Of a DNA stretch of 64,000 nt, positions 22,200 to 34,115 are shown in pieces (the first letter of the stretch is position 1; each line of letters begins with the position of its first letter). Source of the stretch: Varanus komodoensis (lineage: Eukaryota; Chordata; Lepidosauria; Squamata; Varanidae); the NCBI RefSeq assembly GCF_004798865.1, contig NW_025336599.1:1968271-2032270 (forward strand). Reading direction: 5' to 3'. A program made the position numbers and the translations under genes. A model generated the notes under the pieces. It had not been told where the DNA came from. It made no database searches and saw nothing but the letters and a program-made list of their open reading frames with translations.

Positions 22200-23023
22200 A
22201 ATAATCAAATATTAGAGCTGGAAGGGACCATGAAGGCCATTGCATCTTCCTGGTGCAGGACACCAATTAACACCATCCCACTCAGATGGCTCCCCAGTTC
22301 CTTTTTGAAAGCCTCTCGTGTGGGAGAGCCCCCCACCTCTGGTTCCACTGTCGTGTTGCTCTGACAGTGAGGACACTTTTCATGACATCTAGCCTAAACC
22401 TGGATTGTTGCAACTTGAATTGATTGTTCCGTGTCCTACACTCTCATGTCAGCAAGAAGAGGTCTTGGCCTCCCTCTCTCTGATAGTTTTTGAGGTACTT
22501 ATACGGTGATACCATATCCCCCCTCAGTCTTCTCTTCTCAAGATTTAACATGTCCATTTCTCTCAGTCTCTCCTCACAGGGCAGTGTTTCCAAACCCTGG
22601 ATCATTTTTGTTGCCCTCCGCTGGACCCTTTCTCATTTCTCTGCATCTTTCTTAAATCTTGGTGCCCAGAATTGGACACAATATTCCAGATGAGGTCTGA
22701 CTAGTGGAACTACTATAGAGGAACTACTACTTCTTGTGCTTTGGAAGTAATACTTGTATTAATGCATCCCAAAATAGCATTTGCTGTTTTGGCAGCTGCA
22801 TTGCATTATTGGCTCATATTTAGCTTGTTGTCCACAACTATTCTGAGATCTTCTTCTTGTTCAGTTCTGTTGAGCTACATCTTACCCTTCTTGTATTGAT
22901 GCGTTTGGTTTCTTTTTCCCAGGTGGAGGACTTGGCACTTGTCCTTATTGAGTCTCATTCTGTTGCTTTCATTCTGGTATTCAGGTTTATCAGGATTGCC
23001 CCAGATCTTCATTCTGTCTTTTT

Positions 23024-23072
23024 CTATTAATAAGTTGATAAAAACTTTATTACGGTCAAAGACCAGCTCCAT
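23024..23072 (-). mobile_element. Short LINE 3' tail, same family as 606-2950
   Basis: aagttgataaaaactttatt, then the words cggtcaaagaccagctcc, match the 3' end of the LINE at 606-2950 (aaaactttattgcagtcaaa, then gaccagctcc) over about 33 bases in the same orientation. It sits inside the CR1 copy at 22200-25760, so it arrived later. It shows how strongly this family is truncated at insertion. Confidence 0.7.
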
Positions 23073-24386
23073 GACTTCTATTAATCATTGCTTGTAGAAT
23101 GCTCTTTTAATAATTTGATGCTTCTAGAATGATCCTGTAATAATTTTCTCCAGAATTTTTCCAAGGATTGATGTCGGACTAACTGGTCTGTTGTTCCCAG
23201 GTTCATCTCCCCGCCCCCCCTTTTGAAGACAGGACAATGTTAGCACTTTTCCAGTCATCTGGCACTTCTCGTGTTTACCAAGATTTATTGAAGATAATAG
23301 CCAGAGGTTCTGAAAGTTACTCCACTAGCTCTTTTATGACTCCATTTTAAGTAGCTGGACACCCTTCTCTTTCTCATGCCTTTTGTTCAGGATGTATCTG
23401 AAGAAGGCTTTCTTGTTGTTCTCAGCAACCTTTGCTCTTCTCAGTGCATTTCCTGCTTTTGCCTTCTTGATGCTGTCCCTGCAATTCCTTGCTGTTTGTT
23501 TATTTTCTTCCTTTGTGCCCTGGCCCAGCTTCCACCTCCTGTACATGTTCTTTTTTATTTTCAGGCTGTCACTTAACTTTTTCTGGAGCCATGTGGACCT
23601 TCTCTGTTGTCTTCTATAGGTTTTTCCTGCTGGAATTGTTCATAGTTTTGCTTGGAGAAACTTCTTTTTCAAGATTTCCCACCCTGCCTGGGCTCCTTTT
23701 GCTGTAAGAATGAGTTGCCATGGCACTTTGCTTATCATTGTTCTAAGTGCCTCAAAGTTGGATTTCTTGACGACCAGGATTCAGGTTTGCCTGCAATTAA
23801 TCTTTGTCTCCTTTATATTTGAGTATTCCAGTATCGCATGGTCACTTTTCCCCAGAGTTCCCTTGGTTGTTATTTTGTCCACCAGGCCATCCCTGTTAGT
23901 TAGTATTAAATTGAGGATAGCTCATCCTCTCATTCCTTCCTCTCCTTTCTGCTGGAGAGAGTTGTTGGGAATCTCTTGAAGGGGCCAAGTTTGGCAGAAT
24001 TTTCTCCCAGCATTTATCAGGGAAACTTAAGTCCCCCATGACGACTGCATCATTCTTCTTGGAAATGCTGACAAGTTGCTTCTCAAAGGTTGCATCATAG
24101 TCCTCCTTTTGACTGGGTGGTAGGTAACAGAGGCCAATAATTATGTTTTTCTTATTTTTTGCTCACTTTAAATTAACCCAGATGCTTTTGATGGGTCTAC
24201 TAATTTCCTCTTGTATTTTTGTGCAGATATATGTGTCTCTATGACTCCACTTCCCTTTTTGGCCTTTCTATTTTTCTTGAACAGGTTGTATCCATCAATA
24301 GTAGAGTCCTAGTCATGTAAGTCATCCCACCAAGTTTCAGTTATTCCTAAAAGATTGTAATTGCCCTCATATACTATGAGCTCAAG

Positions 24387-24411
24387 CCCCCCCCCCCCCC
24401 CCCCCCCCCCC
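24387..24411. repeat. C25 homopolymer
   Basis: Twenty-five consecutive C within the old CR1 copy, between its ORF1 and endonuclease remnants. Such runs are unstable and prone to assembly error. Confidence 0.95.
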
Positions 24412-25869
24412 GGTGTTCTGGGCATTGGTGTAGTTCATTCTCATTGTGCCCTGGTTTTCTTCCTATGGTTTTTGGGAGACTGGTGTTGGGTCCTGCTTGC
24501 GTTTTTTTCTTTGCTGAAATATTTAAGTCTTTGCCAGGTGATGGTGTTCCATGCTGCACATCTCCCGCCCCTACAGGTTTTAGTTTAAAGCTCTCCTGAT
24601 GAAGTTTCTCATGTGGTGGCCAAACACCTGCTTCCCGCTCTTTGTGAGGTGCAGCCCATCATCTGCCAGTGGTCCGTCTTCCAGGAAGCTGAGCTCGTGG
24701 CCCCAGACTCCAGATCTCTCTTTGCAGCACCACCATCACAGCCAGTCATTCACGTGAAGGATTTTCCTTTCCCTGTCAGTTCCTCTTCCATGTTCTTCTT
24801 CCTTGGAGAAGGAGAAGACTATGTGGGCTCCAGTGCTTTTGATTTTCCTCCCTAGAGCTTTGTAGTCTCCAAGTCTGATGCTATTTCATCAAAACTTCTC
24901 CTGGCATTGCTTTTATTTCTGACGTGGAAGAGAAGGAAGGAGTGTTTGCCAATGGCTTGTATGAGATGCACGAACATACTGCCTATATCTTTAATCTTGG
25001 CACCAGGGAGACAACATACTTAACGATTCTCTGGGTTGTTGCAACATACATATTTTTCCATCTTGCACAACAGGGAATCTCCCACAACTTTCACTCTTCT
25101 CCTTTAGGTGTTGCCAACTTTGCTATACTTTCCCTTTCTTGACTGGCCTTTTGTCTCTTTTTCAGGGTTGCACAGTGTGTCGTGCGGTTCTTTCACAGTG
25201 GGTTTCTCACAACATGTCCCCTCCTCAAGTACCTCAAGCAGTTCCAGAGGCCCACTGCTTCCACTGGTGCCGAGTGTTTTCCAGGTCTTCTGCATCTGTC
25301 ACCCTGTTCCAGCGAGTTTCCTCGTTTTCCCTTCCCTCAGGGCTCTTGCCTGCTGCCTCAGCTTGCTGATGCTCTTCCAGCTTCTGGACTGCGCTTAGCG
25401 GTTGCAGCTCCTCTGTTCATTCTAAGGACTCTTTGCTTTCTTTTATTACCTGGCGGGGGGACACTCACTGCCCCGGTGCTCGCGCCTTTTCCTGCAACAG
25501 GGCTACTAGTGTGCAGCTGCTGCAGTAGTTGCAGGCCACCTCCAGTGTGGAGTCTCCTAGGTCCACTGTTTGTGTAACCTTAGTGATTCTGTCTTTGGGA
25601 GGGCTGTTGTGACCACTGGTGCTTCGAATGTTTTCACTAAAGGTTAGCAACACGGTCCTACTAGTACATGGGAGTGTGTTGCAAAGAGGAAAACTCAGGT
25701 CGCTCCCTCCCTGGGAGCTTGGCTGCTTGTATCCCAGAGGTCCTGGACCAGCTGGGGCAGCTTGCTCTGCTCTGCCCCGCTAGCAGTCAGGAACCAGAAT
25801 GAATCACCTACCCACACAACTGCTGCTAGCTGCTCAGGACACTCCCCTTCAGTTCAACAGCAATCAGCT

Positions 25870-25965
25870 AATCTGGAACTTCCTTGCACCAGCAGGGGGT
25901 TGGACTCAATGGCCTTCATGGCCCCTCCCAACTCTTCTATTCTATGATTCTGTGAGTCCATGATT
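25870..25965 (+). mobile_element. CR1 LINE 3' end
   Basis: Contains the classic CR1 3' UTR word agggggttggactcaatggc followed by cttcatggcccctcccaactc and the tail attctatgattctgtgag. It lies just beyond the 5' side of the opposite-strand CR1 at 22200-25760 and is a separate insertion. Confidence 0.82.
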
Positions 25966-28134
25966 CCCTTCAACTGTCTCTTAGAAAACAAGACTTTTGA
26001 CTGGCCTAGTGCAGGCCTGCCTCTGCTTTGCCTCTGCCTCCTCTTCCACTCCTCCAGATGCTCAACATAAAAAAGCCAGCCAGTCAGGAAATGCCCTCCA
26101 GAGTATATGGCCCTGTGCCAGAGCAAAAGGCCTGGTGTTTCTTGGGAAATGTAGTTTTCTAAGGGCTGCTGCAATGTCAGTATCCCCATGGGCTATGCAG
26201 GCTTCTGGCCTTGCCTGATGAATAAATTGGGGAAAATAGGTCCACTTGTTTCTGAACCAAAGCCAACCTGCGAAGCACATAGGTGGTCACCCAGCTCTAG
26301 CCATTACAGGAGAGCTCCTCCTACAGGAGAGCTGGCTGTGCGCTTTTGTGGGTGGCACCTCATCATGTCTTCAGTCCAAAGGCTGATGAAGTGGAGTGCA
26401 TGATCTCAGCTGCACTCCTGTGTGGTGCTCACTCCTCTTTTGGAGCCTAGGAAAGCTCCCCCAGCTGCCCATGGTCCTCTTCTTGCTTGGAGTTTGGGCT
26501 CCAAAGATCTTCGTTTGAGCCCTGTCCTTCTAGAAGAGTCATGCTTAGGTATGCAGAATTGGTTTTAGGCAGCTTCATTAATTCTTTTGACTTGAAGTAT
26601 TTTCCAAAGGTTGCTCTGGTTCCCATCTGTCCTCTGTTCCTCTTCCTTCACCCCTACCCCCACAAAGGTATTGCATCTTTTACCCGCTGTCAGTGTGCTT
26701 CATTCCAGACTGCTTCAGTACTAAATCTGGGATCATTGTATGCTCTCACTGACTGGAGAGGCATCCCCATCCAGGTGCCCAGCCCACTGCCTTTCTTGCA
26801 AGTTGCAGCAATGGAGGAGGCTGTGGAGGCCGCGTTCTGTGCCCTGTTGCACTCCTGCTTGCCAGAGGACACCTCTCTGGCATGAAAGGGGATCCCTGTC
26901 TGGGATGCGGGAGCAAGAATGGGCAGCAGAGGAACCAGCTGGGTGGCACGGCTCACAACTGGCCTTCATGGCCCCTCACACACACACCTGGGGGGCTTCA
27001 AGCTGCTCAGCTACTCCTGCCCCAAAGAGGATCTTTAAGGCAGGTGGTAAGCAGAGTGGGAATGCCTCTGACAGCTGCAGAGAGAATGCTGCCATCAGGG
27101 GCACTCTCTGGCCAGTTACTGGCAAGGGCAACAGGTGGTCACTCTTGGCAACCGACTTTTGGCTTCTGGCCTTGCTGCCATCATGGGTTGCGTTCCTGGG
27201 TCCAGGCAACCCAACCAGACATCAAGGAACCAAGAAACCACAGAGCAGGCCCCCATTTCTGTCTGTGGTTTCTAAAAACCAAACTTAGTGCACTGGAACA
27301 CCTTGGCAGAGTCTGGATGAGACGATAAACCAAGAGTGGGACTACAATAGTCACTGTGGCTTGTCAAACGCTACAAACCCACCCACTGCCTCAGCTTTCT
27401 TTACCCCACCCTAGAACACCGTTGCAGCCTTAGTGGTGTCCTGTAAGGTCAGAGAGACCCTTGGCTGAGTGGAAAGGAAGGGGTGCTGGCAGCCTGCACC
27501 TTTGCACTGGTGTTCAATCTAAGCGAACTTTCCCCCGCCACCCCTGCTGTGGTTAGAGCTATGCGTGTCCTCTCTTCTCCAGGGTTAAATACCATCCAGC
27601 CAAGTTTCTTCCCACAGCTAGATGGATTTTATGTAGCTCCTTCTTCTAATTTCCCTCAAATTACCATTTCTTTTTTTTTTAAGAATTGTATGTGAAGTCT
27701 GGCTGGGGGAAGAAGTTGCTTCAAGCTAACGCTGAGTGGAAAGTAGACCTGTGCAATTGTATTGAGAAATCAATGATATATTAAAAGACTTTTTAATTGG
27801 ACCACTGTGGTCCTGAACTAGCTCTAGGTTAGAAAGAACAAGTAATTGTTAGTGGCATCCTCATCGCAGGGCTTGCTCATGGAGAGAGCTCATCAGCTCC
27901 ATGGTGGAATCAGGAGCACTGAGGAGGGCTTCACCAGGAGAGCCCGTGTGAGAGGAAAAATGAAATTCGGAGGCTGTCTGACCCATCTCAAGTGAAAAGG
28001 GGAGTATTTTAATTAAGTGCATCAACAGTTGCTTAGGGATTTAACCATCTAGGGATGTTATTATATTTAAGTGATATACTGCTATCACAAATAAACAATG
28101 GTTGAAAACAACAGATTCTCTTCCAAGCGAGAGC
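25966..28134. other. Unassigned, mixed-composition DNA
   Basis: No exon or repeat recognised. GC-rich stretches at 26730-27200 leave several overlapping open frames on both strands (up to 182 codons) without domains. An AT-rich part at 27950-28100 (tattttaattaagtgcatca) has a noncoding-element texture but is short. Confidence 0.45.
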
Positions 28135-28268
28135 ACATACAATAGTGGTGAATGCATCAGACTAGTATTTGTGGGGTTCAGGATCAAACCCCCATTTAGC
28201 AACAGAGCTTTATGAGCCTGTTACTCTACCTTCATCTGACCTACCCTGGAGGGTTGTTGTGTGATTAT
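28135..28268 (+). mobile_element. tRNA-derived SINE, MIR/CORE-like, 3' truncated
   Basis: The head atagtggtgaatgcatcaga (A-box region) and the B-box-like gttcaggatcaaaccccc are followed by a degraded middle and ggagggttgttgtgtgat. The tail is missing at the junction with the BovB piece. Same family as the SINE at 16052-16263. Confidence 0.65.
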
Positions 28269-28299
28269 ACATAGGGGTGATACATGAAACAGAGAGAGC

Positions 28300-28658
28300 A
28301 ACTCTGTAGGCCCCACATAATGGGCTTACCTAGCGAGAGAGTAGATGTTAGCTTAGCATAAAGGAAAATCTTAACAGCCAGAACAGAAGCAAAAATGACA
28401 AAATGGATGCTATGGTACTTTGGACCCATCGCAAAAAGGCAAGACTCCCTGGAGAAGACAGTTGTACTAGGGAAAGTCAAAGGGAGAAGAAAAAAATAAA
28501 GGCCAACTACGAGATGGACTGACTCCATTGAGGAAACCACTGCCTTGAACTTAGAAGAGCTGAGCAGGGCTGTCATGGGCAGGACAATCTGGAGGGCTTT
28601 CCTTTCTGGGGTCACCATAAGTCAGAATTGACTTTGACAACAGATGACAGCAACAGTG
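28300..28658 (+). mobile_element. RTE/BovB-type LINE 3' end
   Basis: Contains the pol C-terminal layout of RTE/BovB elements: RQDSLEKTVVLGKVKG-like (28438-28485), WTDSIEETTALNLEELSRAV-like (28515-28575) and then ggggtcaccataagtcagaa with an acaacagatgacagcaac tail. Frames are interrupted. It is the same family as 10746-11395 and 59715-59960. Confidence 0.75.
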
Positions 28659-28811
28659 TTCTGGAGATAGTCATTGCTCCCTCAGTGGAGGTCTTCAAAT
28701 GGAAGCTGGACAGACATCAGTTGGGGATGTACTGGATTTCTTGTACTGGGCATTGAATGGGGCTAGCCATCCCGGAAGGTCACCCCCTCCTTCTGTCATT
28801 CTGTGACTTAA
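28659..28811 (+). mobile_element. CR1 LINE 3' end
   Basis: Directly follows the BovB tail. ccctcagtggaggtcttcaa and atggaagctggacagacatc are the last ORF2 codons (VEVFKWKLDRH-like). The 3' UTR and a ttctgtcattctgtgac tail follow. Confidence 0.75.
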
Positions 28812-31790
28812 TGCCCTAAGAAGGATGAAGCTGTTAACTTGGACTTTGGCCATTTCCAGCTATTGATAAAACTTCAAACAGTTGCTTCAATACACCCCTC
28901 CCCATTTCTTCCCTCTCACTTACCTGCAAAGATTTGCAAACCACTCATACTGTGATTGCCAGAACAAAGGAAAGGCTTTTTGACAATTCCATCCATCCAC
29001 ACACCTTTTTCAGAGCCATGGTTTCAGATTAAGCATAGAGTATACAATAAGCTCAGGAAAGAGTGGAGCATAATGCCTGGGAAAGTTTCTAGCAATACTG
29101 CAAGCAGCCAACTCTGCATTTCAAGCCCAGAAAAACTACATCATTAACCATAATGCATAGCTCTCTGGGTTAATTCATCATCCACCACCTGAATATCCAC
29201 AGGCGTTTACCTAGCTCTCCAAATTATAAATAAATCTACGCCGGGAAATGTGTCTTGATGAAAACTCTTGCTTCCCAGTCCCACACAGCAGGAATGGCTC
29301 TCCGAAGTGTTAAAATATTGTCAGAAAGCAGAAAGACGCAGTCAGTGGATGATGCTAACAGGCTGCTGGCTGTTCTGAGATATCAGATGGGTATGGTGAA
29401 GACAATTTTTCCTAAATTAAGATTAATAAATGGAAGCCACACACAATCTACAAACTCTCACTCCAGCACACTGTATGCTGTCTCCCTGACAGTGTTGGGA
29501 AAGGGGGGGGGGTTGTGCCTTGCACAGTGTTTTTGCTGTGCAAATGTGCCCCCCCCCCCCCAGGAGACTTCCTCCATATCTTCCTTCTCCATATAGGAGA
29601 AGGAAGATTGCATTTGGATTCAAGGTGAGTTAACTTTCCCATCTCCCTCCTTCCCAGTACAGTCTCTCCAGCTCACTGAAAATGTTCTACAAGGAGTCAG
29701 GAGGCCCTGCTGATTGGGGTGGGGTGTGGTATGGGGGTGGAAGATGCATCCTCCAAGATTGAGCAGGAGGTTTTCTCTGAAAGGAACACCTGATTCCAGA
29801 CATGGCACCATCCCAACTGACTTTCATCATCAGTGTGGCTAATCTAGGAACAAAGGCAAGAAAAAACGGTGCTGAAGAAGTCACAGATGAGAAAACAATG
29901 GAATGAAACAGAACGAAAGAAGCAGATCATTTTCATAGTCAAGGCATTGTAGAGAAGATACCCATTTCAGACCACAAAAACCAAAATAAGCATGTATTCA
30001 ACAGTATGCCAGGCCTGCCCCATTTGGGGGCACTTGCTTATTTTTCTGGATGGGGCCTTGGACCTCTGCCCCCAAAGTGGCACCACTGATTGGTGGCCTT
30101 GCAGGGAAACTGGCAACCTCTTTCCCAGGGTTTAGTGTTAAGTCTGCATGAGTTCCATTCACAATGAGTAAAATATACTCAATTTGCAGCCTGGAATGCA
30201 ACTGGGAGTGCATGTTTGCAACCTTGCAAATTCTTGAGTCTCTTAAGCTAGTGAATGTGAAATGGCAAGAGACTGCTGCTAAAAATGTTTGGAATGTGAA
30301 GAGCCTTAAAACTTGGGGAGGTGAAAACCCTCTCCCAGTGCAGCTCAGAGGAACGCAATCCTGCAACGCTATCAGGAAACTGATGCAAGGGGTGGAGAGG
30401 AGTTAGAAACACAAGGAAGTTAACACACACGCGGTGCTTTTGGGTGGAAATCATCTTCAGGGTACAGTATGGCTCTTCCTGAAGGTTTAATGGGCCAGCA
30501 AGGATAAGTATGTCACTTCACTCCACATATGTTCCATTTGTATAACTGGAAATCCGCCAAATATCCTCCTCTAAGAGGAAACTAAACCCAAGTAATGCAT
30601 CCGTTGGGACCTCTTACTGCTACGCGAACTGAGGAAGGGGTCATTTTCAACTTTAACGGAGGCGAACATTGAATGGCCCATGAGAGTTCACTGGAATAGG
30701 TGAGAGGGCTCTTTTCAGAGAGGGAAAATGCTTCATGGAGCAGTGGGCACAGTTTTGGCTTAGCTTTACCTTACAGTCTAGTGGGTAGGGGAACCTAGTA
30801 AGTGAAATGCAGCCACAACATAGGAATGGTTCCTCACGAAGGGCTGGGCACGCATACCCCTCTGCTGGCAAACCCTGCAGGAGAGGCGGGAGGGCTACTG
30901 CGCCACCGGTGGGCAGTGCACGAGCCCGCTGGGCAGTTTGCGTTCTAGCAAGCCACGAGGTGTCAAGTGCCTCGCCAAAGCCCTCACCCCTCAGCATGGA
31001 AGCTACTGACTTCTGCTTGCTGAAACAATGCGCTTGCAGCTTATGGCGCAGGTTCTTTTCATCAAGAAAGAAGAAACTTTGCTCTCTTCCTTTCATGCTT
31101 TTGCAGGTAAACGTAAAATTAGAAAGCCAAAACAGGTTAGTCCAAACAGCTTGCATATAAACAGTGTTTAAATAAATGAGGGAGAAATGATTAGAAAAGG
31201 AGACTAGTGGCTTGTAAGCATCCATTCATGTTGAAGTTGTCAAGCCCAACTTCCAGCTGATGAGAAAAGATTCCTGAAACATTAAGGGTGAAATGTCATG
31301 TCAGGATTAGGGATGGGAGAGAGACTCATTCAGTTCACATTTTAATGTTTTAATGTGAACTCACCCCAATTTCACAATTTCAGTCTCCTGCCCCGGTGCA
31401 CCTTCTTCTCACATAGACATGTGGTGGGAAACAGCATTGGCCCCTCAATTAATGACTGAGCCTATGAGCAAGGCATTCGTGGCAAGGGCGATGATGTGAC
31501 ATCCCCAGAGGTTTATTTGGAAGGTGCCCCATTTCGGATCCCTGTCATGGAAGATTGCTCTGTTTTTCCACACGGCTTTTGAGTACACAAAGTGTACCTA
31601 CATAAGCACGAGTCTTTTTTCTTGCTACCGTTGGCAGTAAAGGCAACGCTGAATGGAGTGCATAAATGCAGGTCCTCTGATCATTTCCCAATTATCAGCT
31701 GCTTCCTCTTCAAACATGGAGTGCTGGGGCCTCATCAGACACCTCATGCACAATTTATCACAGCCTTGTGGGGATTCTCTCCTTGAGATT
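28812..31790. other. Unassigned 3 kb, mostly unique-looking
   Basis: No exon or repeat recognised. G10 at 29503-29512 and C13 at 29549-29561 flank a short segment. A tagggatgggagagagactc word at 31308-31327 resembles the edge of a miniature DNA transposon, but the other end was not found. The 190-codon reverse frame at 30653-31225 has no domain and overlaps a forward frame. Confidence 0.45.
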
Positions 31791-32073
31791 CTCCCCTGTT
31801 CTTACATCCATGCAATTCCACAGAAAGCTGGTACAGCAGAAGAACTTAAGAAGAAGCCAGGCAACTAGATTCTGGCAGGATGTCAGAAGGACTTCCAAGC
31901 AGTGCAACAATCGAAGCAGTGGCCTGGGGACGTTGTGGCTCACCCACACTAGACGCATTCAAGGTGCAGCTGGACAGCCATTGGCGTGGGGTGGCTTAAT
32001 GCTGAGACCTGCACTGAGCAGGTGGTGGGACCCGGTGGCTGTTTGGCCCCTTCTATGATTCTATAATTCTAAG
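31791..32073 (+). mobile_element. CR1 LINE 3' end
   Basis: Carries the ORF2 end (acgcattcaaggtgcagctg, TRRIQGAAGQPL frame) and the 3' UTR gacccggtggctgtttggcc. It ends with the tail tctatgattctataattcta. The upstream limit is approximate. Confidence 0.78.
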
Positions 32074-32520
32074 ATGTGTGCTAGATCAGACCAAGCGGAT
32101 CAAATCCAGCATTCTTTTTGCCTGGTGGGCGGCTGGATGCCCATGGAAAGGAATGGAAGAAAAGAATAGTAGAGGAAGGGGGAGGGGCCTATAAAGCCAT
32201 TGGAAGGGGGCTGTAAGGCCATTGAGTCCAACCCTTTGCTGTGCTTCCGCATGAGGTTGGTCACTCATCTGCCTGCGGGCCCATGCCTTTCCAGCTTAGC
32301 AAAGGTGGCTTGACCTGCTAACTTGATGCAAAACTATACAGCAGACATAAACAACTCTCAGAGGAAAATCTAGAATACAAGTGCAATACAAGTACCCTCC
32401 TGATTACATTCCCCTTCAACTGTTACTTGTAGGCAACTTGTCTTAACCACCAGGAATCAGTCAATTCCCTTTTAAAGCCATCCAGATCGGTGGCCATATC
32501 TGAGCTGTGTTTATGCCTGT
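32074..32520 (-). mobile_element. Mosaic of reverse-strand CR1/L2-group 3' fragments
   Basis: The words tgctagatcagaccaagcgg and aaatccagcattctttttgc (32078-32122) are the reversed 3' end of a widespread reptilian LINE family. ggccattgagtccaaccctt (32218-32237) is a reversed CR1 3' UTR. ttcccttttaaagccatcca (32464-32483) is a reversed ORF2 end. The pieces may be one broken element or two to three insertions, and I could not separate them. Confidence 0.55.
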
Positions 32521-33949
32521 TTTCCCAAATGCGCATATCAGTTGTGCACATCCTCGAAATGTATGCAATCTTCTCCCACTGATCAAAGTGTATGGGTGAG
32601 CATTTTCCAAAAGTATGCATGTTTCCTGCTCTCTTTTTTTCGAATGTACCCATGCTGTGGAACTCATTGTTTTTGGTCCATGAAACACTGCATTGCATGC
32701 AAGAAAGTGAGCAGAGTTCAACCATGGACTGCTTTTGATGCTGTGCAGTCTGGAAGGTGTAAAAAGGCTGCGTCCTAGTGAAAGAATTCCTCGTGCAGGC
32801 CCAGTGAGATGGCAGCAGTGGCAGTCTCTGCCTGCTCCTCCAGATCCTTTCAGCTGTTTCTGTCCGACTGAGTGTGAAGCACATGGCCGGCCCTCACCCA
32901 GTAGGTTGGACTACCGCCCTCTCGTTTGGTAGTGGATGCCTCCCATCATCAATACTGAAGTAAGACCCAAGTGGTCCTGGGCTCCAGGCCCTCGGAGGGC
33001 CCTGACTTTTATCCTTAGAAGAAGAGTGATTTGTTCACGGAGAGGACCTGGTAGCACAAAGTCATCACAACGCTTCCATTCCTCTGCGCACAGTTTTCCT
33101 TTGTGCATCTGACAAAATACATAAATACATACAAACTTATACTGGGGAAGGAAGTTTTTGCAGCGAAGGTCAGGAGCAGACATTTAGAATCGTCATACTT
33201 GCAAGTTATAACAATCCTTAAGGAACTGACATGTGTCATGGCACCTGGGAACAGTTTTCTTGAATGGAAACTATTTAGTTACATGGTAGGCTTTTTGTTT
33301 ACCATATATAGCATACAGAATCCTTGCTATTAGTGACATTTATTGCTTCAGTCCTTTCCATACAAATGTTTCAGAATATGATAGTTTAACCATGAAAACA
33401 TATTTTTATTTGCTTTACCTTTTTTTAAATATGTGTTTCTATATTATTTAAATTACATCATTGTGGTTTCTGATTTTCAGTTTTCTCTTACGAACTGATG
33501 GAGTGGGCCATGATCTATTCACATTTTATGTCGCTGTTAAAAATGAGGAGCCTGTTAGAAAATAAAAGTCCAAATACAAAGAGGATCAAACTGAGAAACT
33601 TAAGAGCCGCACATTCAAACCCTTCTGCTGGAAGGAAGAATTAGTTTGGTTTTGCCTACATTCGGTTTTCTTCCTGCCTGCATGTCTCCATGCCTTTCTG
33701 TTTTTGGAAACTCCAAATTCTTTTTGTCCCGAATGTGGAAAAATCATGAACTTTGAGAATATGGGCAAATTCGTATAAAAACTGAACCGAACCAAAAGCC
33801 CAACTATCCCTGATGGTTTGGAGCTCCAACACCCGCTCCAAAAAAACACCATGAAATGCTGCACAGACCCAGACAGCAGAGACGCTGCCCTGCATGAGTT
33901 ATTGGGGAACATTAAAATGTACACGCATCTTCAACAGTCAAATGGGAAC
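32521..33949. other. Unassigned, apparently unique DNA
   Basis: No exon or repeat recognised with confidence. A ctgaaccgaaccaaaagccc word with caactatccctga (33782-33814) resembles a reversed miniature DNA transposon edge, without a partner. Confidence 0.45.
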
Positions 33950-34115
33950 CAGATCTAGAATCTGCCTGTGTGTTTTGCCAATTAAAAATTCATACTATAA
34001 CGAGCAAAGTATTTTGAAATAATAATTACACGAATTCCAATTAAGTGTTACACAGTAATTATGATGAGTGCGATTAGCACATTTAAAGTGCTGCTTCAGT
34101 CTAAATTACTATCAC
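33950..34115. promoter_or_regulatory. Conserved-noncoding-like block, candidate enhancer
   Basis: Unique AT-rich DNA dense in homeodomain-like words: gccaattaaaaattca (33978-33993), aataattacacgaattccaa (34020-34039), tccaattaagtgttac and cagtaattatgatgag (34053-34068). No repeat similarity was recognised. Regulatory function is inferred only. Confidence 0.32.

Larger units (their letters stand above)
22200..25760 (-). mobile_element. CR1-group LINE, old but nearly full length
   Basis: Reading the reverse strand from the right, ORF1 remnants lie at 24600-25500. They include an ALEEHQQAEAAG-like coiled-coil part and an esterase-like part with LLFHVRNKSNARRSFDEI and DLETTKLWGGKSKA. The endonuclease start LGITETWWDDLHD is at about 24310-24350. 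The pre-reverse-transcriptase segment YRRWKLGQGTKEENKQTARNCRD is at about 23480-23540. The thumb block DKCQVLHLGKRN is near 22910-22940. The 3' UTR and tail lie at 22200-22260. Much of the palm domain is missing, and frames are broken throughout. Both ORFs in order over 3.5 kb is rare, because most CR1 copies are short 3' fragments. Its right limit is uncertain. Confidence 0.82.

Noticed and set aside
25385-25577. Cys/Pro-rich forward frame near the 5' side of the old CR1
   Set aside because: It is antisense to the CR1 ORF1 remnant.
26740-27288. 182-codon forward frame
   Set aside because: GC-rich stretch with several overlapping frames on both strands and no family resemblance.
30653-31225. 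190-codon reverse frame, Cys- and Leu-rich
   Set aside because: A 117-codon forward frame overlaps it and no motif is recognisable, so chance is the simpler explanation.
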